The notes beneath the pieces are model-generated. The model worked only from the letters and a program-made list of their open reading frames with translations. It searched no databases and had not been told where the DNA came from. The position numbers and the translations under genes are program-made. Below, piece by piece: positions 19,786 through 35,548 of a stretch of 64,000 nt of DNA. Position 1 is the first letter of the stretch. Every line of letters starts with the position of its first letter. Source of the stretch: Hoplostethus atlanticus (taxonomy: Eukaryota; Chordata; Actinopteri; Trachichthyiformes; Trachichthyidae); assembly GCA_034670405.1 (NCBI GenBank), contig JAXDDX010000169.1, positions 844,371-908,370 of the forward strand. The letters run 5' to 3'.

Positions 19786-21768
19786 TAGGCATGGGACGAT
19801 ATGAAAAGTTCATGTCACGATTATCCTGGCCAAAATAATTGCGATTCACGATATTATCCCGATAATCATCAAAATATGCTTAAAACTTAAAACTTAAAAT
19901 AGCACTAAAACATACTGGAATCACTTTAGTTTTTTATTGCACATATCTTAAATAACTGTACAGCAAGGACAGCAGAATGAATGCCAAAAAAACCCCAATC
20001 TTAAATAAGGTAATCAAATAAATTATAAGGTCCCCCTGCATAAATAAAGGAAGCTCATGTATGGTTCACCCCCATCTCCACTGCTGGTCCACAGGTCAGT
20101 GATGGCAGCAGACCAAGTGCCCTGTGTCAACCTTCTAGTCATGTCAGCTTTCATCTCGTTGTACATTCGTGGTATCTATGTTCTGGAGAAGAACTGTCGC
20201 GTCGGCACCTTATACAGAGGAACAGCTTTTTTCATCAGCTTTAAAAAGGATTTCACCGGCCGTAATGACGTTCACGTGAACGTAGCTAGCTAGCCAATGT
20301 TAGCGGAGTTATTGTTAATTTAAATTATGGTCCAACCTTAACACTTCCACCCAGTTCATAGACAAACATTAGATAAAAAATATCATGTAGTTACGCACAA
20401 GTTGGTGGTGTCAGGAATGGGTGTGTAAATTGGAGTTGGTCCGGGCACACTTCCCCGAGTTTCGAGGCACCTTTAAGATTCAAAATTAATTTCACATAAA
20501 CACAGGTTTATAAAAAAGTGGATGTTAGAGAAATGTGAAAATAAATACATATTTACATACAACATTTTCAATGTCCAGTTTTTGGTCTATTAAAAACACA
20601 AATATTACCATAAGAGCTTATAAAAAAATATGTAAAAGTTGTATGTTAATAATAAATGGTGCTTTACCTAAGGTGTGTGTGTGCTAGAGGGCAGTGTGTG
20701 GGTCTGGTGGGCCTGGTGGTCGATTCAGTCTATGGCCTGGAAACTCCGATCTCAAGTCTCTCTGATAACTTATGGTCAGCGTGACTAGGATGCCTTGCTT
20801 TAACCAGCTAAGCTAAGGTAGGTAATTACGGAGCTAGCTAGCGGTGGCCGATCTGATTGCATTGCTGGCTGACGTTAGCTGTAGATGCATTCGGTCTTCT
20901 TATCTTACCTTTTCGCATAGTGAATTTGTAGTTTTTGTAATATGTTTTATGCTTATAAAACATATTACAAAAACTGCGTGCTCCTAAATACATTTTACAG
21001 TTCGCACACATCTATTTTTAGTCGCAAATGCGAGTGGAACGCTTGCACTGTCAAGCCCTGATCCAATCTGAGGTAACGTTAACAGATGCAGCAAATTAGC
21101 TATTGAGCTACATAGTTAATTTGCTTAATCTTCACAAATTCACTGGTGACCAAAACCTTAACTAACGTTCACAACACACACAGTATCATAACGTAACAAA
21201 CATTTAGATAAACATCAACATTAGTCACTTGCTACGTTAGTTCGGCGAACAGAGTTGGGTGGTTGTCACGGATATGGGTGTGTAAATTGGAGGTGTTGGC
21301 TCCGGGGGCAGACACCTTCCTCCGGCAGGTTCTGCAGATGGGCACCTCATCTTTCTGTCGTTCCTTGCTGCTGAACCCATAGTATTTCCACACATCGCAT
21401 TTGACTTTTTTTTGTGGGGGATACAATGGGCAAGCCGAGCCTTCAGCCGTGGTGACGAGACGACGATCGGATTGACAAGACGAAGATGCAGCGTTACTCG
21501 CTCACCCTTGTGGCAAATTAACCTTGCGAGACAGCTGGATTCGCGAGATCAAGACAAACACGCGAGGTTCTGTGATCTCGCGCCACTAGTGGCAAATGGC
21601 AATTCAAAATGAATCAGGAAATCAATAGGACTGTACGTTACTGAGCCTTTTCAAGTCACTCGTGAGGATATTCACGATTATGCCGATAATGGAAATTCAC
21701 CACGATAGAATTATCTTGAGTGTTTTTTATTGCGATAAAAGATAAAATCGTATATCGTCCCATCCCTA
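19786..21768 (-). mobile_element. Decayed hAT element with BED finger
   Basis: The ends are TAGGCATGGGACGATAT on the left and the complement of TAGGGATGGGACGATA on the right, with ATTATC/GATAAT repeats just inside. These are typical hAT ends in fish. A BED zinc finger lies near the right end on the minus strand. Most of the transposase is gone. A near-perfect hairpin at 20927-20983 (TTTTTGTAATATGTTTTA and its complement) sits in the middle. No exact target duplication is visible. Confidence 0.6.
21232..21426 (-). pseudogene. BED-type zinc finger of a hAT transposase
   Basis: The frame reads KVKCDVWKYYGF, then VPICRTCRRKVSAPGANTSN, then LHTHIRDNHP. This has the two Cys and two His and the aromatic lead-in of a BED finger as in ZBED/hAT proteins. 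Further coding sequence is not found downstream. It is a remnant inside the hAT element. Confidence 0.7.
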
Positions 21769-22656
21769 ATCCCTCCCTTACATTAATGCATGTCTCCTTA
21801 ATGCGCACATTAATACATAGTGATTCATGTTCTACAGGTCCTGACATCAGTGACATATCAGGAGTCCACCGTGCAGGATACTATTTTGTGTTGTAATTGA
21901 CCCTTTTTGTTGTCTCTGCTTCCCCTCGACCTGCCTCTTCCACCTCTACTTCAGTTAGTGATTTCCTATATCTCCCAGAATGACTTTCAACAAGCCCTGG
22001 AGAAGGGGGTTCTCTGTGTTGTATACTGTGGCACCCTCGGGAAAAGCCAGGATTCACAGACCCAATCTGAGGCCACGTCCATTGGAAATATCACACTCGA
22101 CACAGGGTCCAAACAGAAATTATACTTTTACTCTGTTACTGCAATCAGATTACAACTCAAACTTATCTCAAAAACTCCAACTTGTGAGGTGGCTTTCCAG
22201 CAGCCTCCCTGGCTGCTCTCTGGGTCAGCTGCTCGCCCTCTGTGGACTGCAGATTCCACTCTTAAGTCCATGTCATTCCCCAGCAGGCCACAGCCAGTCG
22301 GCCAATAGACAAGATGGTAGTCCCTTCCCCACAGTTTCTCCATGGCAGATGCCCCGGTCTGCCTCAATACGTTTAGGTGGAGAGAGCATAAGCGACAGCG
22401 ATAGGGTAGTATGTTTTGCCAGTCGAGAAAAAGTGAGAGTGGAGAGAGAACAATGCAAGCTGTAGCTGCTTTGCATTCTGGTCCATCAAGGCTACTGTCG
22501 ATGTAGAAATTGGTATCTCTTTGAAATTTTACCTTTGAAATGCACTGCTCACAGAGTGGACCCTGAAATAGCCATGAGGCCCACTGACATAGTGTGTTAC
22601 AGATTAAGTTCACAATATGAAAGAACTCAAGACAAAAGGAATGTTGTTTCCGTTAT
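21769..22656. other. Gap between the hAT remnant and fgl1
   Basis: Overlapping ORFs on both strands (21907-22465 plus, 22128-22613 minus) have no domain I recognise and mutually exclude each other. The block 22170-22620 has the even base composition of an interspersed repeat. No gene is supported. Confidence 0.4.
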
Positions 22657-22662
22657 TTATTT
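22657..22662 (-). terminator. Candidate polyadenylation signal of fgl1
   Basis: AATAAA on the minus strand about 450 bases beyond the fgl1 stop. It is a plausible 3' end for that transcript, inferred from position only. Confidence 0.4.
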
Positions 22663-23110
22663 GGTACATATTTTCGAGGTGACAGAGAGCTGCTGTGATC
22701 ACTTCTTGAGTTGAGTGCATTGTCGTGTAAGGAGTACAACGATAAACCTTAAAGGAATACCTCGGCATTTTTTAATGTAATGTAAGTGTTAGTGAATAAG
22801 CGTAAGCCGTAGCATGAAAGATTCATGTTAATGCTATATGTATATGTTTATATGGGATCCATGTGTAGGACTCATGGTGCACATGGTTTACAGCTCCATA
22901 AGTACATATCAGTACTTAGAGCAGTTCTTCAAAACTGTTTTTCTGCATGAGGCACATGTTTACAATTTTTTAGGTGTGAAATAGTTTTTGCACACTTTTT
23001 CACACAAGTTTTGATTAATACCAGGATGAGCCTGGTTTTTTTTTGGCCAAGAGAGTCATACCGCAAAAATGTGACATCTGCTCATGCCTTGGCCTCATCC
23101 AAGCCCCGGC

Positions 23111-24460
23111 CTAGGAGGGAGGGCTGAGCCTTCGAACAGCATTGGGGTCGTCGAGAGGATCGATTTTGAAGTCAGTGGGCCGCAGCTTCATGACACTGGT
23201 TTTGAGGGAGTACCACCATCCTCTCCAAGTGTACCAAACTACGCCGTCATCTGTCACTGCACTGTAGTGGCCGCGGGTGTAGTATTGGCCATTGAGATGG
23301 GCTGAATGACATCTTGGGGAGAGAGACACCGAGAGAAAGATAGATATGTTTAATGAATAGGCATGCGTCTTAGCATGCATGTATATGTCTATACGTGCAT
23401 GTAGGAATTTGTGATTCTATAAGCCCTTGAAATCCCTACTTGTTGAACCACCAGCCTCCTTTGTCTTCCAGGGCACAGTTCCCACTGTAGTTATCATTGT
23501 CCTGGTCGTAGGTGCTGAACTTCATGCCTTGGTGACTGGCCCACGCTGACACCTCAGCCTTATAACTACCAGACAGAGCATCTCCAGCCGTACCTGAATA
23601 GACTCCAAAGGCAAGTCGGTAGTGGTCCTACAGAGAGAGAGAGAGAGAGAGACGGATATAACATCCAAGAAAGACAAGTCGATACTTGGGTCCTTGTGGA
23701 GAAAATGATTCCAATATAATTAATCCTATTCCAATTATTATTATGAATTATTAAATTATTCTAAAAGTTGGAGGGAACAAATGTCCACACACACACGTAC
23801 ACACACTCACATGCACACACACATACATATCAGAAATGGGCAGAGGTGGAAACCAACAAGTTGACTAGTTACTATACTTCAGAGTAACAACAGTCAATTA
23901 CTCCTACTTTTAAGTGAGTACATTTTATTTTTTTAGAGTGGTGAGTGCAATGAGGAACTAAAACTGCTACGTCTGTCCACATCTGTCCATCCCACCTTCT
24001 CATGGGCCACTCTGAAGTTCTTGTACTCGGCAGAGCGTTGGTTACGCTCAAAGTCCTCCAGGTTAATCCTTAGAGAATAATTCCCTGCAGAAAGATAAAT
24101 AATAAATGCTTTTCTGTAGAAAACAAAAATCAAATAATAAATGCAACCCATATCTTATAAACACTTTCGAATGGATACAAGTTATTAAGATGAACAGTGT
24201 TTTTAACAATGCTCTTTTGTTTTTGCCCCCTCTGCTGATTACACTGCATGCTGCCTGTATAGTATTTACTTTAGTAAAAGCAGCTAAGGATAAAGGATAT
24301 GTGACATCAGGTTTCTTTCACCTTGTGCAGTAATGTAATGGAGGTTGTCGTTTCCCAGCCAAAACTCTCCTGATTCTGACTCCATGTTTCCAAAACCATC
24401 CTTGTACTCAGCCCATGACCTAGATAGATAGATAGATAGATTATTCTCTGCTTGATATCA

Positions 24461-24505
<45 letters not shown>

Positions 24506-24665
24506 GTTAAAACTCTCAGTGCCATCTACCCGTCTCTGTATGACTGTCCAACCACCTCCTTCTGTCATATCACAGTAGACTGTGACTGGGGAAAGGCTGC
24601 GATGGGGTTTGATGCTGTAGAAACCACTGGACTTGGAGCCAGAACTGAAGATCTCGGAGCAGTCT

Positions 24666-24709
<44 letters not shown>

Positions 24710-25639
24710 ACGAGAGAAGAGAAAGAGAGAGGTTCTGAATTGGAAAGCACTGCCAAGAGGTGTGATATTGTAGAACCGTTAGATTTGGTCAGCACTGAAG
24801 ACATCCCAACAGATGTCAAAATAAAAGCAAAAAAACGTTGAACCACATGTTAGTCAATATGGGTTTTATTTCCAAGGTTGTGAGACCTCTTAGAAAATAG
24901 GTTTTTTTTTAACGCTGCAAATTCTCCAGCATGCTCAGTTTTCAGGTGTTCCTTTCCAGTGACAATGAAACACCACTGACCTCTGGACTGGGTGTCTTGG
25001 CTCTGGTCTGGTCTGGGTTTGTCATTGTTGGCAGGTTGTGGTTGGTTCAGGAGTTGCAATCTGTGTAGGAGGACCTCTTGTTTCCGAACCCGGCTCTTCA
25101 GATCCTTCTCCTGTTCCCTCAGACGAGCCACCTCCTCACGACAAGTGTCTGACGCCTACATGCACACACACACATCGACAGGGATAATGAGCAATGACAA
25201 TGAAGTATCTAAACATTAACACCCAGCAGTATGGCAGTAGCTGCAATGCCATTTGTAATGGCAATTGGTTACAAAGACTTTAAAAGTTTTCCTTTTGCAA
25301 GGCAATATAATGTATTAAATTGTGGTTCCTATTTATTGATTTATTCTTTTATTTAACCAATGCCTGATATACTAATTAAAAGGACAATTAGACATAATGT
25401 AGTTAGATGTCTGTACATTTACACTACACTTAAACAGACCATCTGAGACTTGACCCAGACTCATGACCACAGACTGTACACTTGACTCAGACCCTTAACC
25501 TTTACCCTAACATAATCCTAAACTGAATGCTTATGGTAGCACTAAACTCAAATCCTAACCCTAAACTAACTCCTTGAAGAAGTGAGGACTGGCCAAAATG
25601 TCCTCCCTTTGGAGGATTTTTACTCCTCATAAATACAGG

Positions 25640-25671
<32 letters not shown>

Positions 25672-25807
25672 TAAGTTACACTAATGCACAGAAACCGAGT
25701 TCAGATGTTAGAAGAAAGAAATGCTGAATCCATACACTTACAGGCAGGGACGGCAAGCCAGCGGCGACGACCGTCAATCCTAAGAGAAGCAACACCTGGC
25801 CTTCCAT
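23111..25807 (-). CDS. fgl1: Fibrinogen-like protein 1 (hepassocin)
   Basis: Seven exons in frame: 25807-25742, 25155-24981, 24663-24504, 24419-24322, 24084-23996, 23627-23440 and 23312-23111, giving 325 residues, near the usual FGL1 length. Exon 1 is a signal peptide ([17 protein letters not shown]). Exon 2 is a short coiled coil. The fibrinogen C-terminal domain runs from about residue 81 (DCSEIF) through [15 protein letters not shown], the calcium-site region [15 protein letters not shown] and [20 protein letters not shown] to a short extra tail. FGL1 is a liver-secreted factor, a hepatocyte mitogen and in mammals a LAG-3 ligand. The short N-terminal region and the WYTWxGWWYSLK ending favour FGL1 over angiopoietin-like or FGL2 relatives. 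Exon 3 is squeezed between two CA tracts. Confidence 0.9.
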
Positions 25808-25879
25808 CCTTTCCCTGCTTAGGTACCACAGGCATAAAAGGCTAGTAAACTCTTAGAAGTCAAAAGAGAGGGGGACTTA

Positions 25880-25887
25880 CTTATAAG
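25880..25887 (-). promoter_or_regulatory. TATA-like box upstream of fgl1
   Basis: CTTATAAG lies about 75 bases upstream of the fgl1 ATG on the coding strand, a spacing that leaves room for a short leader. A poly-C run (25913-25932) lies further upstream. Position-based inference. Confidence 0.4.
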
Positions 25888-27199
25888 ACTTTAGCTGAAT
25901 CTGTTTGAATCTGCCCCCCCCCCCCCCCCCCCGTGTCAGAGCCAAACCACACTTTGGCCAAGGAGAGAGAGAATACCCGATTCTCTACAGTCATAAAAAT
26001 AAATGATGTGTGGGGAGCTGCGTCAGAACAGACACACACACATACCAAAGCCAGTAGGATTTACTGGAAAACGTCTATTCTGTTTTGGATTAGAATAGAA
26101 TAGACTAGAGTAGAATAGAATACAACTTCATTGGGCATGTAACAGTGGTGTTGGTGCCTTGCTATGCCCAGTCCTATGGCATCCTGCAGATGCCACGGAT
26201 TAGAAATATCATATCATCATAGAACTGGAAAGGGAAGGGGAAGAGAAGGAAAGGACTAATGATAGCTAAGTTAAAATAAACATTATATTGACAGTATACA
26301 TCTAGTAGAATATACACATCCCATAAATTATTATGTGTAAGAATGTGCATAGTGTATGTGTGGTGCTTATACACTAAGAAATCAATGCAGATTATCTAAC
26401 AACAATGGCATTTTGTCTCACAACCTGGTTCACATGAGCAGCACTAAACGTTAACTGATGTTCATGTTTCCACCTGGAGTCGGTTTCAACATCAAGCTAC
26501 CAGGTGGTGGCGCCAGGTCCATACACAATTCATTCCACACCAGATCATTTTGTTATCTTGACTTTATTCCTTACATTTCTTTAATGCAATTCTCTGTGAA
26601 ATTAATTCATGTAACATTTAGGACACTTGAATTAAATAAATGATTTATCATAAAACATCTGACCATTCATATGAAATACGAGTCAGTATTCAGATTGTCA
26701 GGGAGCCGAAGCTGAAGTTAACCAAGACCACCCACTGCTTGATAGCACGACTCTCCATTGACATGGGGGGACACGTCTTATATCAACTGAACAAAGCAAT
26801 AGATTTAGTTGAAAATCACCTGGCAGCACTCTCTGTTATATAAGCAATCATAACATATACACATTTCTGTAATGTATGTTGAAAAATGTGTCATTGCATT
26901 GTCCGACATATTTCAGAATCGGAACCACGGTCAGTGGTTTCATTATATCACGTGATCTGTAATGTAATGAGGTGATAAACTTCGGCTTCCTGTAGCACAA
27001 ATTTCAGCCAAGCAATCTGATTGGTCAAAGATTCGACAGTACACCACCCTCGAGGGTATTATTGCTATTATGAAACACTGCATAACATTTAGTTGTATTG
27101 AAAGCACTTTTCCATGGCAACAGTCATCAAGGAGGATGTTGTGAACCACTGTAGGTTCCCCTTCTTCCTGGTTATTGCACTTATCTTCCACCCTACACA

Positions 27200-27232
<33 letters not shown>

Positions 27233-27536
27233 TCAGTTTCAATGCCCTGCTCAGGGGAACTACAACAAGAATGGCCATAGTAAATGCAGGGAACTGGACC
27301 ATAGCCTGCAGGCTGTAACTCAAACACATGGGAGGTGTAAGGCAAGTTGATATTGTTGCAGTTCTCTCTGGTCGCCGATAGAGGGCGATGGAGGTCATAG
27401 ATTACAGTTCGAGAGTATTTCTCAAAATGTGTTTCTGTACCTCAGTCTTACATACAGTGCAGGTCACATACAAACCATCAACCAACTTAGATGTGAATGC
27501 ATATGAATGTCAAGTCCAGACTTAAGAGCTGGGAAT
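25888..27536. other. Intergenic fgl1 to mini-calmegin
   Basis: No exon recognised. It holds a C-run, a TAGAA-type degenerate microsatellite (26085-26130) leading into a LINE-tail-like AACTTCATTGGG, and a (CA)n tract at 27204-27230. The minus ORF 26943-27398 has no domain and contains a CA-derived repeat. Confidence 0.5.
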
Positions 27537-27542
27537 TTTATT
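27537..27542 (-). terminator. Polyadenylation signal of the mini-calmegin gene
   Basis: AATAAA on the minus strand about 70 bases past the TAA at 27612, supporting exon 4 as the terminal exon. Confidence 0.55.
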
Positions 27543-27611
27543 TAACTTTTACTAATTTCGATTAATTTTACTTTACTCTTTTGCACATTACAAACATTTC
27601 ACTTTTCCAAA

Positions 27612-27909
27612 TTACATCCTGATTCTCACCTTCAGGTCCACATCAGTCTTCTTCTGACTGCCCTGAGTGTCTCTCCTCCTGGGCACAGCTCTGTCATCTC
27701 TCCCTAGAATAGAATAGAATAGAATAGAATAGAATACTAACAATATAAGTAACAATAGCAATAAAACTAGTACTACTATAACAAATAATAATAATAATAA
27801 TGTTACCATTTTCTTCAAGTGTTTCTGTCTGCCGTGAGAACTCAGGGTGGTCTGGTTGAACATCATCAGACTTCTTATAATAGTACTGTTGATCTGGAGG
27901 TCCAAACCG

Positions 27910-27953
<44 letters not shown>

Positions 27954-28637
27954 TCAGAGTTCTTATAGTTGTGCTGCTGGCCTGGATCACCAAACCACAC
28001 ACACACACAGACACACACACCTACAGTACCATGTCAGGCCACATAAGGCTGATGAAGAGGATGATGGGAAGTCCAACAGTGAAGATATAGACGCCCCAGA
28101 GCCAGGGACGCTGGTGGGTGGCCAGTAGGAGGCTCTCTATGAAGCCAAGCTAGGATAAGCATACACAGAGATATACTGTATACACACGTCTAATAATATC
28201 TCTACAAATAGGCACAGAGACATACATAGATGCAGAGTTTTCTGACCCTCCCTAAAATAACAGGTACAAGTGCTTTTTTTACTTGTTTGTGCCACTGCTG
28301 CTCCAAATGTCTGGACATTGTTATGTATATTGTCACAAAAAGGCAAAGTTGGAGGTACAGGTTTCTGTCGCACTTACTGAGAGCAACAGTAGAGTAAGCT
28401 TCACCTATAGGGGATCGCCCACATTATAAGCAGCCAATAGGAAGGAGGTTAAGGGTCAGGGCCATAGGGTGCTGATGATATTCCTGTGACCCTGAAAACA
28501 TTACTGCTGGAAAAAGCAGTAGAAGAAGAGCTGACTGAAGAGAAAACTGAACAAGTAACAGGATTTACCTGTGCTTCAGCGGACACCGGTGTCACACCAC
28601 CTAGTACCGCGCACAGCAACACACAGACAAACTCCAT
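27612..28637 (-). CDS. Mini calnexin/calmegin-like ER membrane protein, 127 aa
   Basis: Four exons join in frame: 28637-28569, 28149-28030, 27909-27807 and 27703-27612. Exon 1 is a signal peptide (MEFVCVLLCAVLGGVTPVSA). Its ATG follows a TTTCAG acceptor, so the upstream ATG at 28652 is probably intronic. Exon 2 carries THQRPWLWGVYIFTVGLPII and continues to LMWP, a single membrane span (about residues 39-60) strongly like the calnexin/calmegin membrane segment. Exon 3 gives YYYKKSDDVQPDHPEF, matching the YKKTD-x-QPD start of the calnexin cytosolic tail. Exon 4 is basic (VPRRRDTQGSQKKTD) and reads through a possible GTGAGA donor to a stop. The whole luminal lectin and P domain, normally over 400 residues, is absent, and the 420 bp first intron cannot hide it. 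Its role is unknown; ER residence is inferred. Confidence 0.65.
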
Positions 28638-30170
28638 CTCTGAAATATACACTTAATAAACATGCAAGTAAACATGCACACAGACAGACACATAGTTAAC
28701 ATATGCACACACACACACACACACACACACAACACAATCAGACACAATAATAACAGCAAAGGTTACAGGTCTAATACTGTATATCCACAGGAATAGAGAA
28801 ATGTCTTTGCATGTTGTAGCTTGGAAAGATCAGCTGCATCACATGGCAGAAAGTCAGTCATGCTAGACCTACTGTATGACTTCAATGAACAGAGAGAAAA
28901 AGAGGAGAGAGAGAGAAAGACAGGGGGAAAGAAAAAGAGAAAAAAAGTGAGAGGAAGAGAAAGTGGAGAAATAGATCAGGATAAAGAAACGAGCATGTCT
29001 ACCTTCCTGACACAGCGATATCTTCAGTCTCAGTTTCTTAACAAATCACTTCCTGAAGGCACGTTGGACTTTGGTCCCAAGTCACTAGTTGACATGGCTC
29101 CAGTGCAGGCAGTGTCCCACATTACAAAGGGGTCTGACAGGGTTATCATGAGGTTATCACAAGGAATGTGAAGCGTTAGGGTTGACACCATATTTATTAT
29201 TAACGATAAACATAATAATAATAATAATAATAGATTCAAATTATTTTCATTTAACAGTATAGCCTAGATGTCAAGTGAATTTTTTTTTAAAACAATCCAC
29301 AAAACAGAAACAAGTTCAGTGCTTTACTTCTAAAAGGTTTTCAGGGGTTTTTTTTCAGGTCAGTTTTAAAAGAGTTCACCCTGCTGAAGAAAAAAATAAT
29401 AGCAACGGTCCATGAGACCGTTTTTTTTTCAATGGTTTCATCACGATTCGTTGTAGTTTCTAAAGCATATAACCAACACAGAGGTCTCAGTCTAAACAGA
29501 CAAAAATAGGAAATGTCCACGTTATTCTCTAATATTAGAATGGCTATGTGGTGAAATTAAAATCTGTATCAACAATAAACTAAGACCTACTAGTGGCAGT
29601 AAATTTACTGAATTAAAACCTATGCAGTGTGTACTGTGTGCATGGTTTAGGGAGACCAAGTTAATAATCTGAGTGACCAAGACTTTTTCGCATAGATGGT
29701 GTATTGGTTAAGACCCCTAACTCTAACTAAGTATTGTCTCAATAAATACCAACGGAAGTAGACTGCCCATTCTTCTTTTTAAAAGTGTAATATTTGAAGA
29801 GGGTAGAAAGCAAAAAAAAGCTACATAAAACGTATGAAATATTTTTTTAAATAGACAAAATGGCAAATGGGTGATGCCAACAGCAAAAATGTAAGCCACG
29901 CGTATTTCTTTTACATCAGACTGAAAGCTCTTCACTTTTACACCTGCTTAAACAATTATACACACCGGGGAAAAAAACTCTGTTAAAGTCTCTCAATTAA
30001 AGTCAAGGAGAGGAATGTACAAGGTTTGTTTTTTTCATTTTGTGAATGAATGAAAAGTGAAAACTGCAGTATTTTTAATAAAATTATCTACAGTAGCTTG
30101 TAAAGTATTTTGCAGTTTTGGGCAATGATGACAATGCTGTGTGTCATTTCCTTAGCAAGAGTACACCCAA
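28638..30170. other. Intergenic mini-calmegin to cnga2
   Basis: Contains (CA)n at 28707-28732, a purine-rich block (28880-28985) that produces a charged plus-strand ORF of no apparent family, a short ATA run (29208-29231) and AT-rich sequence. The left part probably includes the promoter of the mini-calmegin gene and the right part the cnga2 3' UTR. No further gene seen. Confidence 0.5.
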
Positions 30171-34378
<4,208 letters not shown>

Positions 34379-34414
34379 ACTGTACACACGTGCACGTGCA
34401 CACACACACACACA

Positions 34415-34448
<34 letters not shown>

Positions 34449-34602
34449 TTCAAGCTTCAATTAATTTTCAAGCCAATCAGTACTGAGAGAGACAACCTGA
34501 GACTATATCAACTAATCTATCATACTTAACAGAGACACATACACACACACACACACACACACAGACATATCCACCATATACACACATGTACATAGTCACC
34601 AT

Positions 34603-34634
<32 letters not shown>

Positions 34635-35352
34635 AGACAGAAACACGCATCATTATCTCTCACACACACCACACACACACCACAACATCAAACATACACA
34701 CAGTATATTCACACAATCATCACACACACACACATTTGCTGTTTCGCACAAACCACCCACACACCTGCAAACCAAAACACCAAACCTATATACATAGACA
34801 CACATAGATGCACAATACAATGCAAAACATCACACACATTGACAGAAAGAGAGTAACACACATGCAAACACACACATACACATAACCCACCAACCAGCAC
34901 ACATGCATGCAGCAATGAACATGCACACAAAAAAGGAAGGTTATCCAGGACGAGGTCAGCGATCAGACATCACTACGGAAACCAGATGACATGGCAACAA
35001 GCTGTATAGTTGTCATGACAACAGATTATAAGACAGAGATACAGATGTAAATACATATTTTTGAAAGCAACCAACCTGATTTTCCTGTTGTCTCCAAGTT
35101 CAGTTTTAATTAATTTTACTTCTGTTTAGTTGTGTCCCATTTTATTGTCTTCTATCTATCTATCTATCTATCTGTCTATCTATCTGTCTATCTATCTATC
35201 TATCTGTATTTAGTTAGATCCACACCAGATTGATGGAGAGAAGGATACAGATGAGCACACACGAGGGGATGGATGGATGAATAGAGTGCAAAGACAACAG
35301 ATAAAAGGAATGATCACATGGCATTCAACACAGCACCTTTTAAATTGCAAAT

Positions 35353-35390
<38 letters not shown>

Positions 35391-35503
35391 TGTATGTGTG
35401 TGTGTGTGTGTGATTCACTTGAGCAGTTCTTCTTTTGTACCACCAAGCTCATCTGAATTCAAGAACCTTGTTTGAAGTGGCCTCTAAGCTGCAAGTGTGT
35501 GTC

Positions 35504-35548
<45 letters not shown>

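Noticed and set aside
22128-22613. Minus-strand ORF of 161 codons near the fgl1 3' end
   Set aside because: Conflicts with plus-strand ORFs over the same bases, shows no domain and has the look of interspersed repeat.
27204-27398. Possible further exon of the mini-calmegin gene downstream of exon 4
   Set aside because: No acidic or Arg-rich calnexin-tail-like frame is found there, and an AATAAA lies before it at 27537.
28821-29171. Charged plus-strand ORF of 116 codons
   Set aside because: Its Lys/Glu/Arg content comes from a purine-rich tract; no family resemblance and no splice support.
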